64,000 nucleotides of DNA from Campylobacter ureolyticus ACS-301-V-Sch3b (lineage in GTDB: Bacteria; Campylobacterota; Campylobacteria; Campylobacterales; Campylobacteraceae): the NCBI RefSeq assembly GCF_000413435.1, contig NZ_KE340326.1, positions 613,216 to 677,215 of the forward strand, in the 5' to 3' direction. The notes under the pieces are model-generated. The model did not search any database, had not been told where the DNA came from, and saw only the letters and a program-made list of their open reading frames with translations. A program made the translations under genes and the position numbers. Shown here one piece after another: positions 1 through 8,218 of this stretch; the first letter of the stretch is position 1; the number at the start of each line of letters is the position of its first letter.

Positions 1-691
1 TTTGTGTTTTTGAGTTTATTCTAAGCGCATCAACATCAGCAATTGCAAATTTTGCATAAATAGGATTAAGCTTTGTAAGGCGGATTAAATTTGGATTTTG
101 AGGCCCTACATAAGCACCTTCATCTTGATATTTATCGCCTAAAATACCATCAAATGGTGCTATTACTTTTGTATAGTTTAGATCAACTTCTGCATTTTTA
201 AGCAAAGCTTCTGAGCTTTTTATAGAAGCTTCTGAGCTTTTAAAATTTGCAACAGCAGTATCTAACTCTTTTTGACTTATTGATTTTGTCTTATTAAGTT
301 TTATAGCTCTATTGTAATCAAGCCTTGCTCTTTCAAAATTTGCTTTTGAAAGTGCTAAATTTGCTTTTGCGACCTCATAGGCAGCTTCGTATTTATCAGG
401 TTCAATTAAAAATAAAATATCTCCTTTTTTTACAAAATCACCTGGATTAAAGTATTGCTTTATCAAAGTTCCTGGAACTTTTGCAATAATATCAACGCTT
501 TGATCACTTACAATTCTTGCTGGATATCTTAGTGTGATTGGCTCATCTGCCATTTTAGCTGTAAAAGTGGCTACTGGAACTGGTCCTTGAGCTCTTTTCA
601 TAGCTTCTTTGCCTTGGTTTTGTTTTTTGCTAGAATCACAACCTGTTATTAAAAGCAAACAAGAGATGATAATTAGTAGCTTTTTTTTCAT
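1..691 (-). CDS. cmeA: CmeA-type RND efflux periplasmic adaptor lipoprotein (partial, C-terminus off the window)
   Basis: Membrane-fusion subunit of a tripartite RND multidrug efflux pump; it bridges the inner-membrane pump and the outer-membrane channel. The gene reads in from the left edge, so only the N-terminal ~230 residues are visible. The start codon at 689-691 gives a lipoprotein signal peptide with lipobox LITGC (Cys18). A biotinyl/lipoyl-like half, a coiled-coil hairpin rich in Ala/Lys/Asn and the second lipoyl half (VIAPFDGILGD) follow. It lies 126 bp downstream of the TetR gene in the same direction, with a palindromic operator between them, as in C. jejuni cmeR-cmeABC. cmeB and cmeC are expected beyond the window. 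Family call is firm; the symbol rests on synteny plus the operator. Confidence 0.9.
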   Translation of the reverse strand, partial: MKKKLLIIISCLLLITGCDSSKKQNQGKEAMKRAQGPVPVATFTAKMADEPITLRYPARIVSDQSVDIIAKVPGTLIKQYFNPGDFVKKGDILFLIEPDKYEAAYEVAKANLALSKANFERARLDYNRAIKLNKTKSISQKELDTAVANFKSSEASIKSSEALLKNAEVDLNYTKVIAPFDGILGDKYQDEGAYVGPQNPNLIRLTKLNPIYAKFAIADVDALRINSKTQ

Positions 692-716
692 ATTAAATTT
701 CCTTTTTTAAGACTTT

Positions 717-734
717 GTGTAATTATTATTACAC
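717..734 (-). promoter_or_regulatory. CmeR-type operator palindrome
   Basis: Perfect inverted repeat GTGTAAT-TATT-ATTACAC in the cmeR-cmeA intergenic gap, 26 bp upstream of the cmeA start. The inner half-sites TGTAAT/ATTACA with a 4-bp spacer match the published C. jejuni CmeR site (TGTAAT-AAAT-ATTACA, from memory) except in the spacer. Outer bases GACTTT (711-716) and AAAGTC (741-746) extend the symmetry. It overlaps TA-rich stretches that could serve as the cmeA -10 element, so bound repressor would block RNA polymerase. Confidence 0.8.
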
Positions 735-816
735 TAAAATAAAGTCTGATTTTACCTTTTTAGCTTTTATTTGTCAAGCTATTTATTTTAAAAATTACTA
801 GCAAAATTTAGCCAAA

Positions 817-1449
817 TTAACCTAAAAATCCGTATAAAAGCATTTTTATAGTTTTATTAATATGTGCTTTTTTATCTTTTTGTGTAAGCTTTACCCTTTT
901 CGAATTTATTAAAGAGCCATAAAAAAATGGTTCTTTTATGGCAAAAAGGTAGATATTTGCAAATTTACTTATATCTTCGATGCTTAAATTTTCAGTTTTT
1001 TTATAGGATTTTAAAAAATTAATCAAATACTCATTTAAAAATTTAGAACACTCATCGGCAAAAAGTTTGCCTATGTTGTGATTTTCTATGTTAAAACCTT
1101 CACTTAAAATAAGTCTATGTAGGGCTATAGATTTTGGACTTAAAATAAGTGTTAAGTAAAGCTCACTAAATTTAAATAAAAACTCTTCAAGATTTAAGTT
1201 TGAGCTAACGCTTATGTTTTTTTCAAGATTGTCTTTAAATTTAGAAATTGCTTTTAAAACAATTGCCTTAAAAAGACCTTCTTTATTTTCAAAATATTTA
1301 TAAATCGTAGCAAGTGAGCCCCCACTTTTTTCTACTATATCGTTTAAGCTTGTATTTGCATAACCTTTTTTTAAAAACAGATAAAGACCATCTTCTAAAA
1401 TGGTCTCATATCTGTTTTTTGCTCTTTTGTTTTCTAGATTAAATTCCAC
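817..1449 (-). CDS. cmeR: TetR-family repressor of the Cme efflux pump
   Basis: TetR-type transcriptional repressor of 210 residues, the usual family length. The N-terminal helix-turn-helix spans about residues 14-60 (ILEDGLYLF... TSLNDIV... SLATIYKYF), followed by an all-helical ligand-binding domain. The start is GTG at 1449 with AAAGG about 6 nt upstream; that Shine-Dalgarno overlaps the stop region of ccoG, so it is probably translated from a ccoG transcript. Its position next to the adaptor gene, and the TGTAAT-N4-ATTACA palindrome in the following gap, indicate control of the efflux operon, in C. jejuni relieved by bile salts. Regulation in this species is inferred. Confidence 0.85.
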   Translation of the reverse strand: MEFNLENKRAKNRYETILEDGLYLFLKKGYANTSLNDIVEKSGGSLATIYKYFENKEGLFKAIVLKAISKFKDNLEKNISVSSNLNLEEFLFKFSELYLTLILSPKSIALHRLILSEGFNIENHNIGKLFADECSKFLNEYLINFLKSYKKTENLSIEDISKFANIYLFAIKEPFFYGSLINSKRVKLTQKDKKAHINKTIKMLLYGFLG

Positions 1450-1458
1450 TTAAAGCCT

Positions 1459-2835
1459 TTATTTTAGCTTATTTTCTATAACGCTATTTTTTGGATAAAC
1501 AAAAATAGTATCTCTTTTAACGTTTATATTTTCTTTGTTATCAGTTGCATAAGCATTAATTACCAAAGGAATAGTTATATCAACACTGCTTTTTTCAAAA
1601 GCACCTTCATTTGCCTCTAAAGTCACAATTATTTTATCTTTTTTTCTTGCATCAATTTTTACAGGTTTTTTAGGCTTTTTAACACTTATTTTGTCATTGT
1701 TTGTTTCAAAATAAAACTCATGAGCTACTTTATCTGTATTTTCTATTAAAAATATATAGTTATTTTCAATGACAACTTGGCTATTTTCAACCTTTAAATT
1801 ATAAAAGCTACTATCTCTATTGATGTTTAAAAGCATAGTTTCTCTTTTTGAGCCAACTATTAAAAGAGCTATAAATGCAATAGATAAAGCAATCATATAA
1901 GCAACTGTTCTAAATCTTAAAATTTTAGTTTTACCATTATTTAGCGCATATTCGCTTGTCCATCTAACAAGAGAAGGTCTGTTTTTTCTTGCCATGATAC
2001 TGCTACAAGCATCAGCACATTCTAGGCAGTTTATACACTCAAGTTGCATTCCTCGTCTTATATCTATATGAGTTGGACATATTTTTACACAGGCTAAACA
2101 TCCGATACATTCATCGTTTTTACCAGTTGGGCGATCGTTTATTTTGTTATGTTTTTCATCATAAATTTTACCGCCTCTTTTTTCATCATAAATAACTTGA
2201 AATGTATTTTCATCAAACATAACTGATTGAACTCTTGCGTAAGGACAGATGTAAATACAGAAATTTTCAGCTATAAAAACAATATCGGTAAAAATAAATA
2301 AAGCAATTCCTAAAACTATACCAATCATTAAAAGGTGATCGCTTGGATTTGCCAAATACTTAAAAAAATCTTCTGGTGGGATAAAATACCACATAAAATT
2401 TGAAGCCATTAATAGAGTTAAACACGCCCAAATAAGATTAGCAGCTAATTTTTTTGCAAACTGACCACTTGGATTTACTTGTTTATTTTTTATATTTTTT
2501 CTTATTTTAAGAAGTTTTGTGCAGATAAAATCTCTATAAAAAGCTCTAAAGCTAGTTTGAGGACAGGCCCATCCACACCAAATTCTGCCGCCTAAAGTTG
2601 TTATAAAAAATACTCCCAAAAATACCATTATTAAAACAAAAGGCATTAAAAAAAGCTCTTGGGTCGAAAAGACTGAAAATAAAAGATGAAGTTCTTTTTT
2701 ATCAAAACTTAGTAAAAAAAAGTGATTTCCGCCAATTCTAATAAACGGTAAGATTAAAGCAACTAGCGCAATAAAAGAAAAAACAAAATACCTTTTTTTC
2801 GTGTAATTTGTCAAAAAATTTGATTTATCAGGCAT
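1459..2835 (-). CDS. ccoG: Cytochrome c oxidase accessory protein CcoG (RdxA/FixG family)
   Basis: Membrane ferredoxin-like protein needed for maturation of cbb3-type cytochrome oxidase; in other bacteria CcoG reduces copper for delivery to the CuB site. The 458-residue protein has N-terminal membrane segments (about 15-37, 57-80), the family motif WCGWACPQT, further membrane segments, a dicluster ferredoxin region with CIGCLACVKICP and CINCLECADAC, another membrane span near residue 310 and a periplasmic immunoglobulin-like C-terminus. AAGGAG precedes the start codon. Only 9 bp separate it from cmeR, so the two are probably co-transcribed. C. jejuni has the same ccoG-cmeR adjacency. Confidence 0.93.
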   Translation of the reverse strand: MPDKSNFLTNYTKKRYFVFSFIALVALILPFIRIGGNHFFLLSFDKKELHLLFSVFSTQELFLMPFVLIMVFLGVFFITTLGGRIWCGWACPQTSFRAFYRDFICTKLLKIRKNIKNKQVNPSGQFAKKLAANLIWACLTLLMASNFMWYFIPPEDFFKYLANPSDHLLMIGIVLGIALFIFTDIVFIAENFCIYICPYARVQSVMFDENTFQVIYDEKRGGKIYDEKHNKINDRPTGKNDECIGCLACVKICPTHIDIRRGMQLECINCLECADACSSIMARKNRPSLVRWTSEYALNNGKTKILRFRTVAYMIALSIAFIALLIVGSKRETMLLNINRDSSFYNLKVENSQVVIENNYIFLIENTDKVAHEFYFETNNDKISVKKPKKPVKIDARKKDKIIVTLEANEGAFEKSSVDITIPLVINAYATDNKENINVKRDTIFVYPKNSVIENKLK

Positions 2836-2947
2836 TTTAAGCTCCTTAATAATGATAAATTTGTTTTAAATTTATAAAATTTATTTACCATTTTACTATT
2901 ATTTAAGTTATAAGAAAATTAAATTTGTAAATTTAACTTTTTTTAAG

Positions 2948-2953
2948 TATAAT
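2948..2953 (+). promoter_or_regulatory. Promoter -10 box for rpsU
   Basis: TATAAT preceded by a T-run (TTTTTTTAAG), the typical epsilonproteobacterial housekeeping promoter shape, which relies on T-rich upstream DNA rather than a strict -35. It lies about 35 bp upstream of the rpsU start. Confidence 0.6.
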
Positions 2954-2988
2954 TTTGATTCAAATTTTTATGAAAGGTGGTGATTGGA

Positions 2989-3201
2989 TTGCCTGGTATT
3001 AAAGTGCATCCAAACGAGTCTTTTGACGAAGCGTATAGAAAGTTTAAGAAGCAAACTGACAGAAACTTAATTGTTACTGAATCAAGAGCTAGAAGATTTT
3101 TTGAGCCAAATACTGAAATTCGTAAAAAACAAAAAATTTCAGCTCGCAAAAAAATGCTAAAAAGACTTTATATGCTAAGACGCTATGAGTCAAGACTCTA
3201 A
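2989..3201 (+). CDS. rpsU: 30S ribosomal protein S21
   Basis: Small-subunit ribosomal protein S21 of 70 residues, a basic protein ending in [11 protein letters not shown], the epsilonproteobacterial form. I chose the TTG at 2989 as start because the protein then begins [20 protein letters not shown], the conserved N-terminus, and AAGGTGG (2974-2980) lies 8 nt upstream; an in-frame GTG at 2977 would overlap that Shine-Dalgarno. It is transcribed divergently from ccoG, as in C. jejuni. The TTG start is a little unusual for such a highly expressed gene. Confidence 0.95.
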   Translation: MPGIKVHPNESFDEAYRKFKKQTDRNLIVTESRARRFFEPNTEIRKKQKISARKKMLKRLYMLRRYESRL

Positions 3202-3210
3202 GCCCAAAAA

Positions 3211-3240
3211 ACACTAGCTAGCTATTTTTCTAGCTAGTGT
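3211..3240 (+). terminator. Hairpin after rpsU, putative terminator
   Basis: Perfect 11-bp stem ACACTAGCTAG / CTAGCTAGTGT with an 8-nt loop just after the rpsU stop. The plus-strand 3' flank (ATAAATAATAAAC) has no clean T-run, whereas the minus-strand flank reads TTTTTT, so it may stop antisense transcription better than rpsU read-through. Confidence 0.55.
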
Positions 3241-3323
3241 ATAAATAATAAACTTCATTTTATAAGATTTTTAGCCTAAATTTGAGATAATATCTACTAA
3301 AATTATTAGGTAAGGTTAATAAT

Positions 3324-3998
3324 ATGCAAAAACTTTCCATTGCTGATGCGGCTTCAAAGCTTGGAATTTCAAAAGAAGCTATTTATAATAGAATAAGAAG
3401 AAATACAATAAAAAGTTTTGAAGAAAATGGCGTAAAATATGTAATCTTAGATGAAAAACAAGCTCCTGTAAGAGAAAAAGTTCAAAAAAATAGTGATTTT
3501 ATAGAGTATTTAAAAAGCGAAATTGAGTATTTAAAGCTTAAAAATAGGGCATTGCAAGAGGATAAAGAAAAACTTTTTAGAGAAAAAGAAGAGCTTTTAA
3601 TAAGCACTAAAGATGAAATAAAATCAATCTATAAAGAAAGAGATGAAAAACTTAAATATTTTTTAACCCTTCTTGAAAAACCTTTTTTATCAAAAGAGCC
3701 AATTGATGTTGAGGCAAGCACTGAGGCAATTGAGTTTAAAAAAGAGATTATAAAAGAAAGCCTTGCACAGACTAAAGCAAAAGATGAGCTCAAAGTAGAA
3801 GATAAAAATAAAGAAGAAAAAAGTAAAACTTGGGTTTCTTTAAGAGAGTTTTTAGATGCTCAAAATATGAAGAAAAAAGAGAGAAAAGAGCTTAAAAAAT
3901 ACTTAGTTGATAATGCGTATGAAAACGAAAACATAAAAATAGAAGCTGGAATGCTCTATATAAACTTAAATTTTGATATAAATTCAATACAAAGGTAA
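3324..3998 (+). CDS. HTH plus coiled-coil protein of unknown function
   Basis: A 224-residue protein I cannot assign to a characterised family. Residues 1-45 (LSIADAASKLGISKEAIYNRIRR) look like a small winged/MerR-like or excisionase-type helix-turn-helix. Residues 55-120 are strongly charged heptad-like sequence predicting a coiled coil, and the rest is a Lys/Glu-rich linker with a short C-terminal domain (TWVSLREFLDAQNMKKKER). It sits between rpsU and the UPF0323 lipoprotein gene, which are neighbours in C. jejuni as I recall. Its stop is 4 bp before the lipoprotein start, whose ribosome-binding site lies inside it, so the two are co-transcribed. A DNA-binding role is inference. Confidence 0.75.
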   Translation: MQKLSIADAASKLGISKEAIYNRIRRNTIKSFEENGVKYVILDEKQAPVREKVQKNSDFIEYLKSEIEYLKLKNRALQEDKEKLFREKEELLISTKDEIKSIYKERDEKLKYFLTLLEKPFLSKEPIDVEASTEAIEFKKEIIKESLAQTKAKDELKVEDKNKEEKSKTWVSLREFLDAQNMKKKERKELKKYLVDNAYENENIKIEAGMLYINLNFDINSIQR

Positions 3999-4002
3999 AT
4001 AG

Positions 4003-4599
4003 ATGAAAAAGAAATTTAATAAAGTAAAAAAAATAGCAGCTTATAGTTTAGTTGGTGGTTTAGGTCTAGTTTTGGCTGGTGGACTTGCAGGTTGTAATAA
4101 TGACACTGTAAACGAACAACAATCTCAGCAAGGTGCGTTTGTTGTTATTGAAGAAACAGCTCCTGGAAAATATAAAATTTTAGAAGAATTTCCAAGTGCT
4201 GAGACAAGAATTATTTTAAAGCAACTCGATGGAACAGAAAAAGTTCTAACAAAAGAAGAAATGGATGCATTAATAAGAGCTGAAAACCAAAAAATAGAAA
4301 ATGGAACTTCAAATTTAACCAATCCAAACGCTCAAATCAGTAGTGGCGGAATGGGGCTTGGAGAAGTTTTATTAACAAGTGTTGCAGGTGCCATGATAGG
4401 TAGTTGGATAGGTAGTAAGCTTTTTAATAATCCAGCTTATCAAAATCAAAGACAAAATGCTTATAAAAATCCATCTGCTTATCAAAGAAGTGTAAATAGT
4501 TTTAGTAATGCTAAAAAAACAGGTGCTTCAAGTAAAAAATCAACTGGAAAAAGTGGCTTTTTCGGTGGTGGCTCAAAGCAAAAATCAGCCGCAAGTTAA
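4003..4599 (+). CDS. UPF0323 family lipoprotein
   Basis: Campylobacter/Helicobacter UPF0323 lipoprotein (orthologue of C. jejuni Cj0371 by synteny and sequence character), 198 residues. The signal peptide carries lipobox LAGGLAGC, giving a lipidated Cys near residue 31. The mature protein has the conserved FVVIEETAPGKYKILEEFPS stretch, a glycine-rich hydrophobic segment (GGMGLGEVLLTSVAGAMIGSW) that could insert in or lie on a membrane, and a low-complexity Ser/Gly/Lys/Asn tail. Function is unknown. It follows the HTH protein by 4 bp and precedes the glutathionylspermidine-synthase-like gene, as in C. jejuni. Confidence 0.85.
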   Translation: MKKKFNKVKKIAAYSLVGGLGLVLAGGLAGCNNDTVNEQQSQQGAFVVIEETAPGKYKILEEFPSAETRIILKQLDGTEKVLTKEEMDALIRAENQKIENGTSNLTNPNAQISSGGMGLGEVLLTSVAGAMIGSWIGSKLFNNPAYQNQRQNAYKNPSAYQRSVNSFSNAKKTGASSKKSTGKSGFFGGGSKQKSAAS

Positions 4600-4648
4600 A
4601 TTTTTAAAAATCACAAAATAAACTTCAAACAGCAAAACAAGGAATAAA

Positions 4649-5830
4649 ATGATAAATTTAAAAAAAATTAAACCTTTAAGTGATGAATATTTAGAAAGTT
4701 TAGGCTTTTCTTGGCACACTGATGAAGATAAAATTCCATATTTAGCCGATGAGCTAGTTGAGGTTAGTCAAGATGAGGCAAATGCCTATTATGAAGCGGC
4801 AAATGAGCTTTATGATATGTTTATAAATGCTGCACAGCATATAATAGATAATAATCTTTTTCATGAAGTTGGAATTCCATATAATTTAGTTGATATTATA
4901 AAAGATAGTTGGGAAAATGATGTTCATTGGCACCTTTATGGACGATTTGACTTAGCTGGTGGGCTTGATGGAAAACCTATAAAACTAATTGAGTTTAATG
5001 CTGATACGCCAACTGCTTTGTTTGAAACAGCAATTATCCAATGGGCTATGCTAAAAGAAAATAATATGGATGAAAGTTCACAATTTAATGATGTTTTTGA
5101 AGCTTTGAAAGAGAATTTTAAACGCCTTGTAACTTTAAGCGAAGATACTTCTAAATTTGATGAGTATTATGATGGTTGGAAAATATTATTTAGTAGCGTT
5201 GCTGGAAATATCGAGGATGAAATTACGACTAGATTTTTAGAGCTTTGTGCAAAAGAAGCAGGCTATGAAACTGAGTTTGCCTATGTTGATGAGGTTGAAT
5301 TTAACGATGAAGAGGGCATTTTTTATAACGATGTTAACTATGAGTTTTGGTTTAAGCTAATTCCTTGGGAAAATATTGCAATTGATGAGGGTGAGCTTGC
5401 AATAATTTTAAAAAATATTATAAAAAATCAAAAAGCTATTATTTTAAATCCAGCTTATACTTTGCTATTTCAAACAAAAGGAATTTTAAAAATTTTATGG
5501 GATTTATACCCAAATCATCCGCTTTTGCTTGAGGCTTCAAATGAGCCTTCAATAGGCAAAAAAATGGTAAGAAAACCAGTTTTGGGAAGAGAGGGTGCAA
5601 ATGTTGCTATTTTTGATGAAGATGGTAAAAAAATCCTAGAAGAAAGTGGTGATTACGCAAATCAAAAACAAATTTACCAAGAGTTTTATGAGTTTAATAA
5701 AGACAAAGATGGAAATTCATATCAAGCAGGAGTATTTTTTGCTTACGAGGGATGTGCTTTAGGATATAGAAAAGGCGGGGAAATTTTAGGAAATTTTGCC
5801 AAATTTGTAGGACATTATATAAAGGATTAA
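4649..5830 (+). CDS. Glutathionylspermidine synthase family protein
   Basis: ATP-grasp C-N ligase of the glutathionylspermidine synthase (GspS C-terminal domain) family, 393 residues, the single-domain bacterial length without the amidase half. Recognisable blocks are WHLYGRFDLAGG, IKLIEFNADTPT, VRKPVLGREGANVAIF (nucleotide-binding loop) and the C-terminal AGVFFAYEGCALGYRKGG. The true substrate of these stand-alone members is not established; spermidine/glutathione is only the family prototype. The stop is followed after 3 bp by the next start, so it is co-transcribed with the hydroxyacid dehydrogenase. C. jejuni carries the same pair (Cj0372-Cj0373). Confidence 0.88.
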   Translation: MINLKKIKPLSDEYLESLGFSWHTDEDKIPYLADELVEVSQDEANAYYEAANELYDMFINAAQHIIDNNLFHEVGIPYNLVDIIKDSWENDVHWHLYGRFDLAGGLDGKPIKLIEFNADTPTALFETAIIQWAMLKENNMDESSQFNDVFEALKENFKRLVTLSEDTSKFDEYYDGWKILFSSVAGNIEDEITTRFLELCAKEAGYETEFAYVDEVEFNDEEGIFYNDVNYEFWFKLIPWENIAIDEGELAIILKNIIKNQKAIILNPAYTLLFQTKGILKILWDLYPNHPLLLEASNEPSIGKKMVRKPVLGREGANVAIFDEDGKKILEESGDYANQKQIYQEFYEFNKDKDGNSYQAGVFFAYEGCALGYRKGGEILGNFAKFVGHYIKD

Positions 5831-5833
5831 AAA

Positions 5834-6772
5834 ATGAAAATAGTTTGTTTGGATGCTCTTACTTTGGGAGATATTGATTTAAGTATATTTAATAAATTTG
5901 GTGAGTTTAAAAGCTATGATAATACTTCAAATTTAGATCCTAATTTGGTAATTGAGAGATTAAAAGATGCTGATATTGTGATAGTCAATAAGGTTTTAAT
6001 AACAAAAGAGATTATGCAAAAAACAAATTTAAAGTTGATTTGTATAAGTGCAACTGGGATGAATAATATCGATTTAAAAGCAGCAAAAGAGCTTAAAATA
6101 GAGGTAAAAAATGTTGCAGGATACTCAACAAATAGCGTTATTCAACAAACTTTTGCAAGTTTATTCACACTTTTAAACAACACAATATTTTATAGTGATT
6201 ATGTAAAAAGTGGCAACTGGGCAAAAAGTGAAATTTTTACAAATTTAGATAAGCCAATAGTTGAAATTTATGGTAAAAAATTTGGAATTATCGGTCTTGG
6301 AGAAATCGGTCAAGGCGTTGCAAGAATAGCAAAAAGCTTTGGTGCAGAAGTTGCATACTACTCAACAAGTGGCAAAAATAAAAATGATGAGTTTAAGAGT
6401 ATTTCGCTAGATGAAATGCTTAAAAGCTTTGACATTATATCAATCCACGCTCCGCTTAATGAAAATACAAAAAATCTAATTGGCGAAAACGAGCTTAATA
6501 AAATGAAAAATGGTGCTGTTTTAATGAACTTTGGAAGAGGTGGAATAGTTGATGAAAAAGCTCTTACTAAGGCTGTTGATGAAAAAGATATAAAAGCTAT
6601 TTTAGATGTGCTTGAAGTTGAGCCAATGATTAAAAACCATCCACTTTTAAATGTCAAAAATAAAAATAATGTTTTAATAACTCCGCATGTGGCATGGGGA
6701 AGTAAAACAGCTAGGGATTTGCTTATTAAAAAAATATCTTTAAACATAGAAAATTTTTTAAAAAATAGATAG
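5834..6772 (+). CDS. D-isomer specific 2-hydroxyacid dehydrogenase
   Basis: NAD-dependent dehydrogenase of 312 residues that interconverts a D-2-hydroxy acid and the 2-keto acid. The nucleotide-binding Rossmann motif is GIIGLGEIGQGVARIAKSFG (about residues 152-171). Later blocks include HAPLNENTKNLIG, NFGRGGIVDEKAL and ITPHVAWGS, carrying the expected catalytic Arg/Glu/His set. Specificity (D-lactate, glycerate or other) cannot be read from sequence. It sits 3 bp after the ATP-grasp gene. The stop codon lies inside the first arm of a hairpin that may terminate the operon. Confidence 0.9.
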   Translation: MKIVCLDALTLGDIDLSIFNKFGEFKSYDNTSNLDPNLVIERLKDADIVIVNKVLITKEIMQKTNLKLICISATGMNNIDLKAAKELKIEVKNVAGYSTNSVIQQTFASLFTLLNNTIFYSDYVKSGNWAKSEIFTNLDKPIVEIYGKKFGIIGLGEIGQGVARIAKSFGAEVAYYSTSGKNKNDEFKSISLDEMLKSFDIISIHAPLNENTKNLIGENELNKMKNGAVLMNFGRGGIVDEKALTKAVDEKDIKAILDVLEVEPMIKNHPLLNVKNKNNVLITPHVAWGSKTARDLLIKKISLNIENFLKNR

Positions 6773-6792
6773 ATAAATTTGTTTTATCTATC
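6768..6792 (+). terminator. Putative terminator after the dehydrogenase gene
   Basis: Ten-base-pair stem GATAGATAAA / TTTATCTATC with a 5-nt loop, overlapping the stop codon at 6770-6772. The 3' flank is only moderately T-rich (GTTATTTG), so termination may be partial. Confidence 0.45.
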
Positions 6793-6874
6793 GTTATTTG
6801 TTAATAAAACCTTAATTTTATTATGCTAAACTTAACAAATTAAATTAATTATATTATCAAGAGGACTTTAAGAA

Positions 6875-8218
6875 ATGTTACTAAATTTTGCACAAGAAAA
6901 AGCTGTAAATTACGCACATAATAAAATGCAAAAAGCTCTTTACAAAAGCCTAAACATAGACATTACAAATGAAAATATAGAAAAAATTCCAAGTAAAGAT
7001 AAAAAATATATGCTTTATGCACATGTGCCATTTTGTCACGTTTTTTGTCCATATTGTTCATTTCATAAATATAAATTTGAAGCAAATTTATGCAAAGATT
7101 ATTTTGCAAATTTAAGACAAGAGTTAAAACAAATAAAAGAAGCTGGTTATGATTTTACTTCGATGTATGTTGGTGGTGGAACTACTTTAATAGATGAAGA
7201 TGAACTTTTAAAAACTCTAGATTTAGCAAAAAAACTTTTTAGCATAGAAGAAATTTCATCAGAAAGCGATCCAAATCACATTGAGCCAAAAACCTTAGAA
7301 AGATTTAAAGGCTATATTGATAGGCTAAGTGTTGGGGTTCAAAGCTTTGATAATGACATATTAAAAAAAGTTTCAAGATATTATAAATTTGGCTCACAAG
7401 AGGTTTTAATAGAAAAATTAAGCCAAGCGATTGATATTCTTCCAACTTTAAGTTTAGATTTAATATTTAACTTTCCATTCCAAACAAAAGAACAACTTTT
7501 AAGTGATATAAATATAGCTAAAAAACTTGCTCCACAACAAATTACATTTTATCCGTTAATGAAATCTCCTATCACAAGAGAGGCAATTGCTAAGACATTG
7601 GGAGTTAGTGATGATGATAGAGAGTGGGAATTTTACAAAATTATAAAAGAAGAGTTTAAGCACTATCATGCAAGTAACGCTTGGGCATTTTCTAAACAAA
7701 ATTCAAATTTAGTTGATGAGTATGTTGGTTCAAATGCTGAATATGTGGGTGTTGGAAGTGGAGCATTTAGTTTTTTAAATGGCAGGCTTTTGGTAAATGC
7801 TTTTAATTTAGAGGAGTATTCTAATAGAATAAAATCTAAAAAAAGTCCCGTTATTGCTGTTTGTGATTTTAATAAAAAAGAAAAAATTCAATATGTATTT
7901 TTGACAAAACTATTTGATGGAAGTGTTGATATCGCTAGCTTTAATGCTCAAAATGAAACAAACCTTAAAAAAGAACTATTTTTAGAAATAAACTTATTAA
8001 AACTTGTAAATGCCATTTATGAAGAAAACGGAGTCTTAAAACCAACCGAGTTTGGAAGCTATCTTACAATGGTTTTAATGAAAGAGTTTTATACTGGCAT
8101 GGATAAAGTAAGAGCTGCATTTAGAGATGATGCAAAAGTAAAATCAAGTAAAAAACTAAGAGTTATGGAGTATGATAACGATTTAAAGGTAGGCGAAGAT
8201 AAAATTGCCACAGCTTAG
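6875..8218 (+). CDS. HemN/HemW-like radical SAM protein (coproporphyrinogen III oxidase family)
   Basis: Radical SAM enzyme of the coproporphyrinogen-III-oxidase-like group, 447 residues. The iron-sulfur motif CHVFCPYCSFH (CX3CX2C) is at about residues 54-64. It is followed by the glycine-rich YVGGGTTLIDEDEL, SVGVQSFDNDIL and DLIFNFPFQT blocks, and a C-terminal domain typical of HemN/HemW relatives. It is longer than ordinary HemW (about 350-380 residues), so it could be a heme chaperone, an anaerobic heme-processing enzyme of the HutW/ChuW type or a true oxidase. No heme-uptake genes are nearby to decide. It converges on ung with a 4-bp overlap. Confidence 0.8.
   Translation: MLLNFAQEKAVNYAHNKMQKALYKSLNIDITNENIEKIPSKDKKYMLYAHVPFCHVFCPYCSFHKYKFEANLCKDYFANLRQELKQIKEAGYDFTSMYVGGGTTLIDEDELLKTLDLAKKLFSIEEISSESDPNHIEPKTLERFKGYIDRLSVGVQSFDNDILKKVSRYYKFGSQEVLIEKLSQAIDILPTLSLDLIFNFPFQTKEQLLSDINIAKKLAPQQITFYPLMKSPITREAIAKTLGVSDDDREWEFYKIIKEEFKHYHASNAWAFSKQNSNLVDEYVGSNAEYVGVGSGAFSFLNGRLLVNAFNLEEYSNRIKSKKSPVIAVCDFNKKEKIQYVFLTKLFDGSVDIASFNAQNETNLKKELFLEINLLKLVNAIYEENGVLKPTEFGSYLTMVLMKEFYTGMDKVRAAFRDDAKVKSSKKLRVMEYDNDLKVGEDKIATA

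Noticed and set aside
3211-3240. Hairpin after rpsU as a riboswitch or attenuator for the next gene
   Set aside because: A simple 11-bp stem with no conserved secondary elements; a terminator-like role is sufficient.
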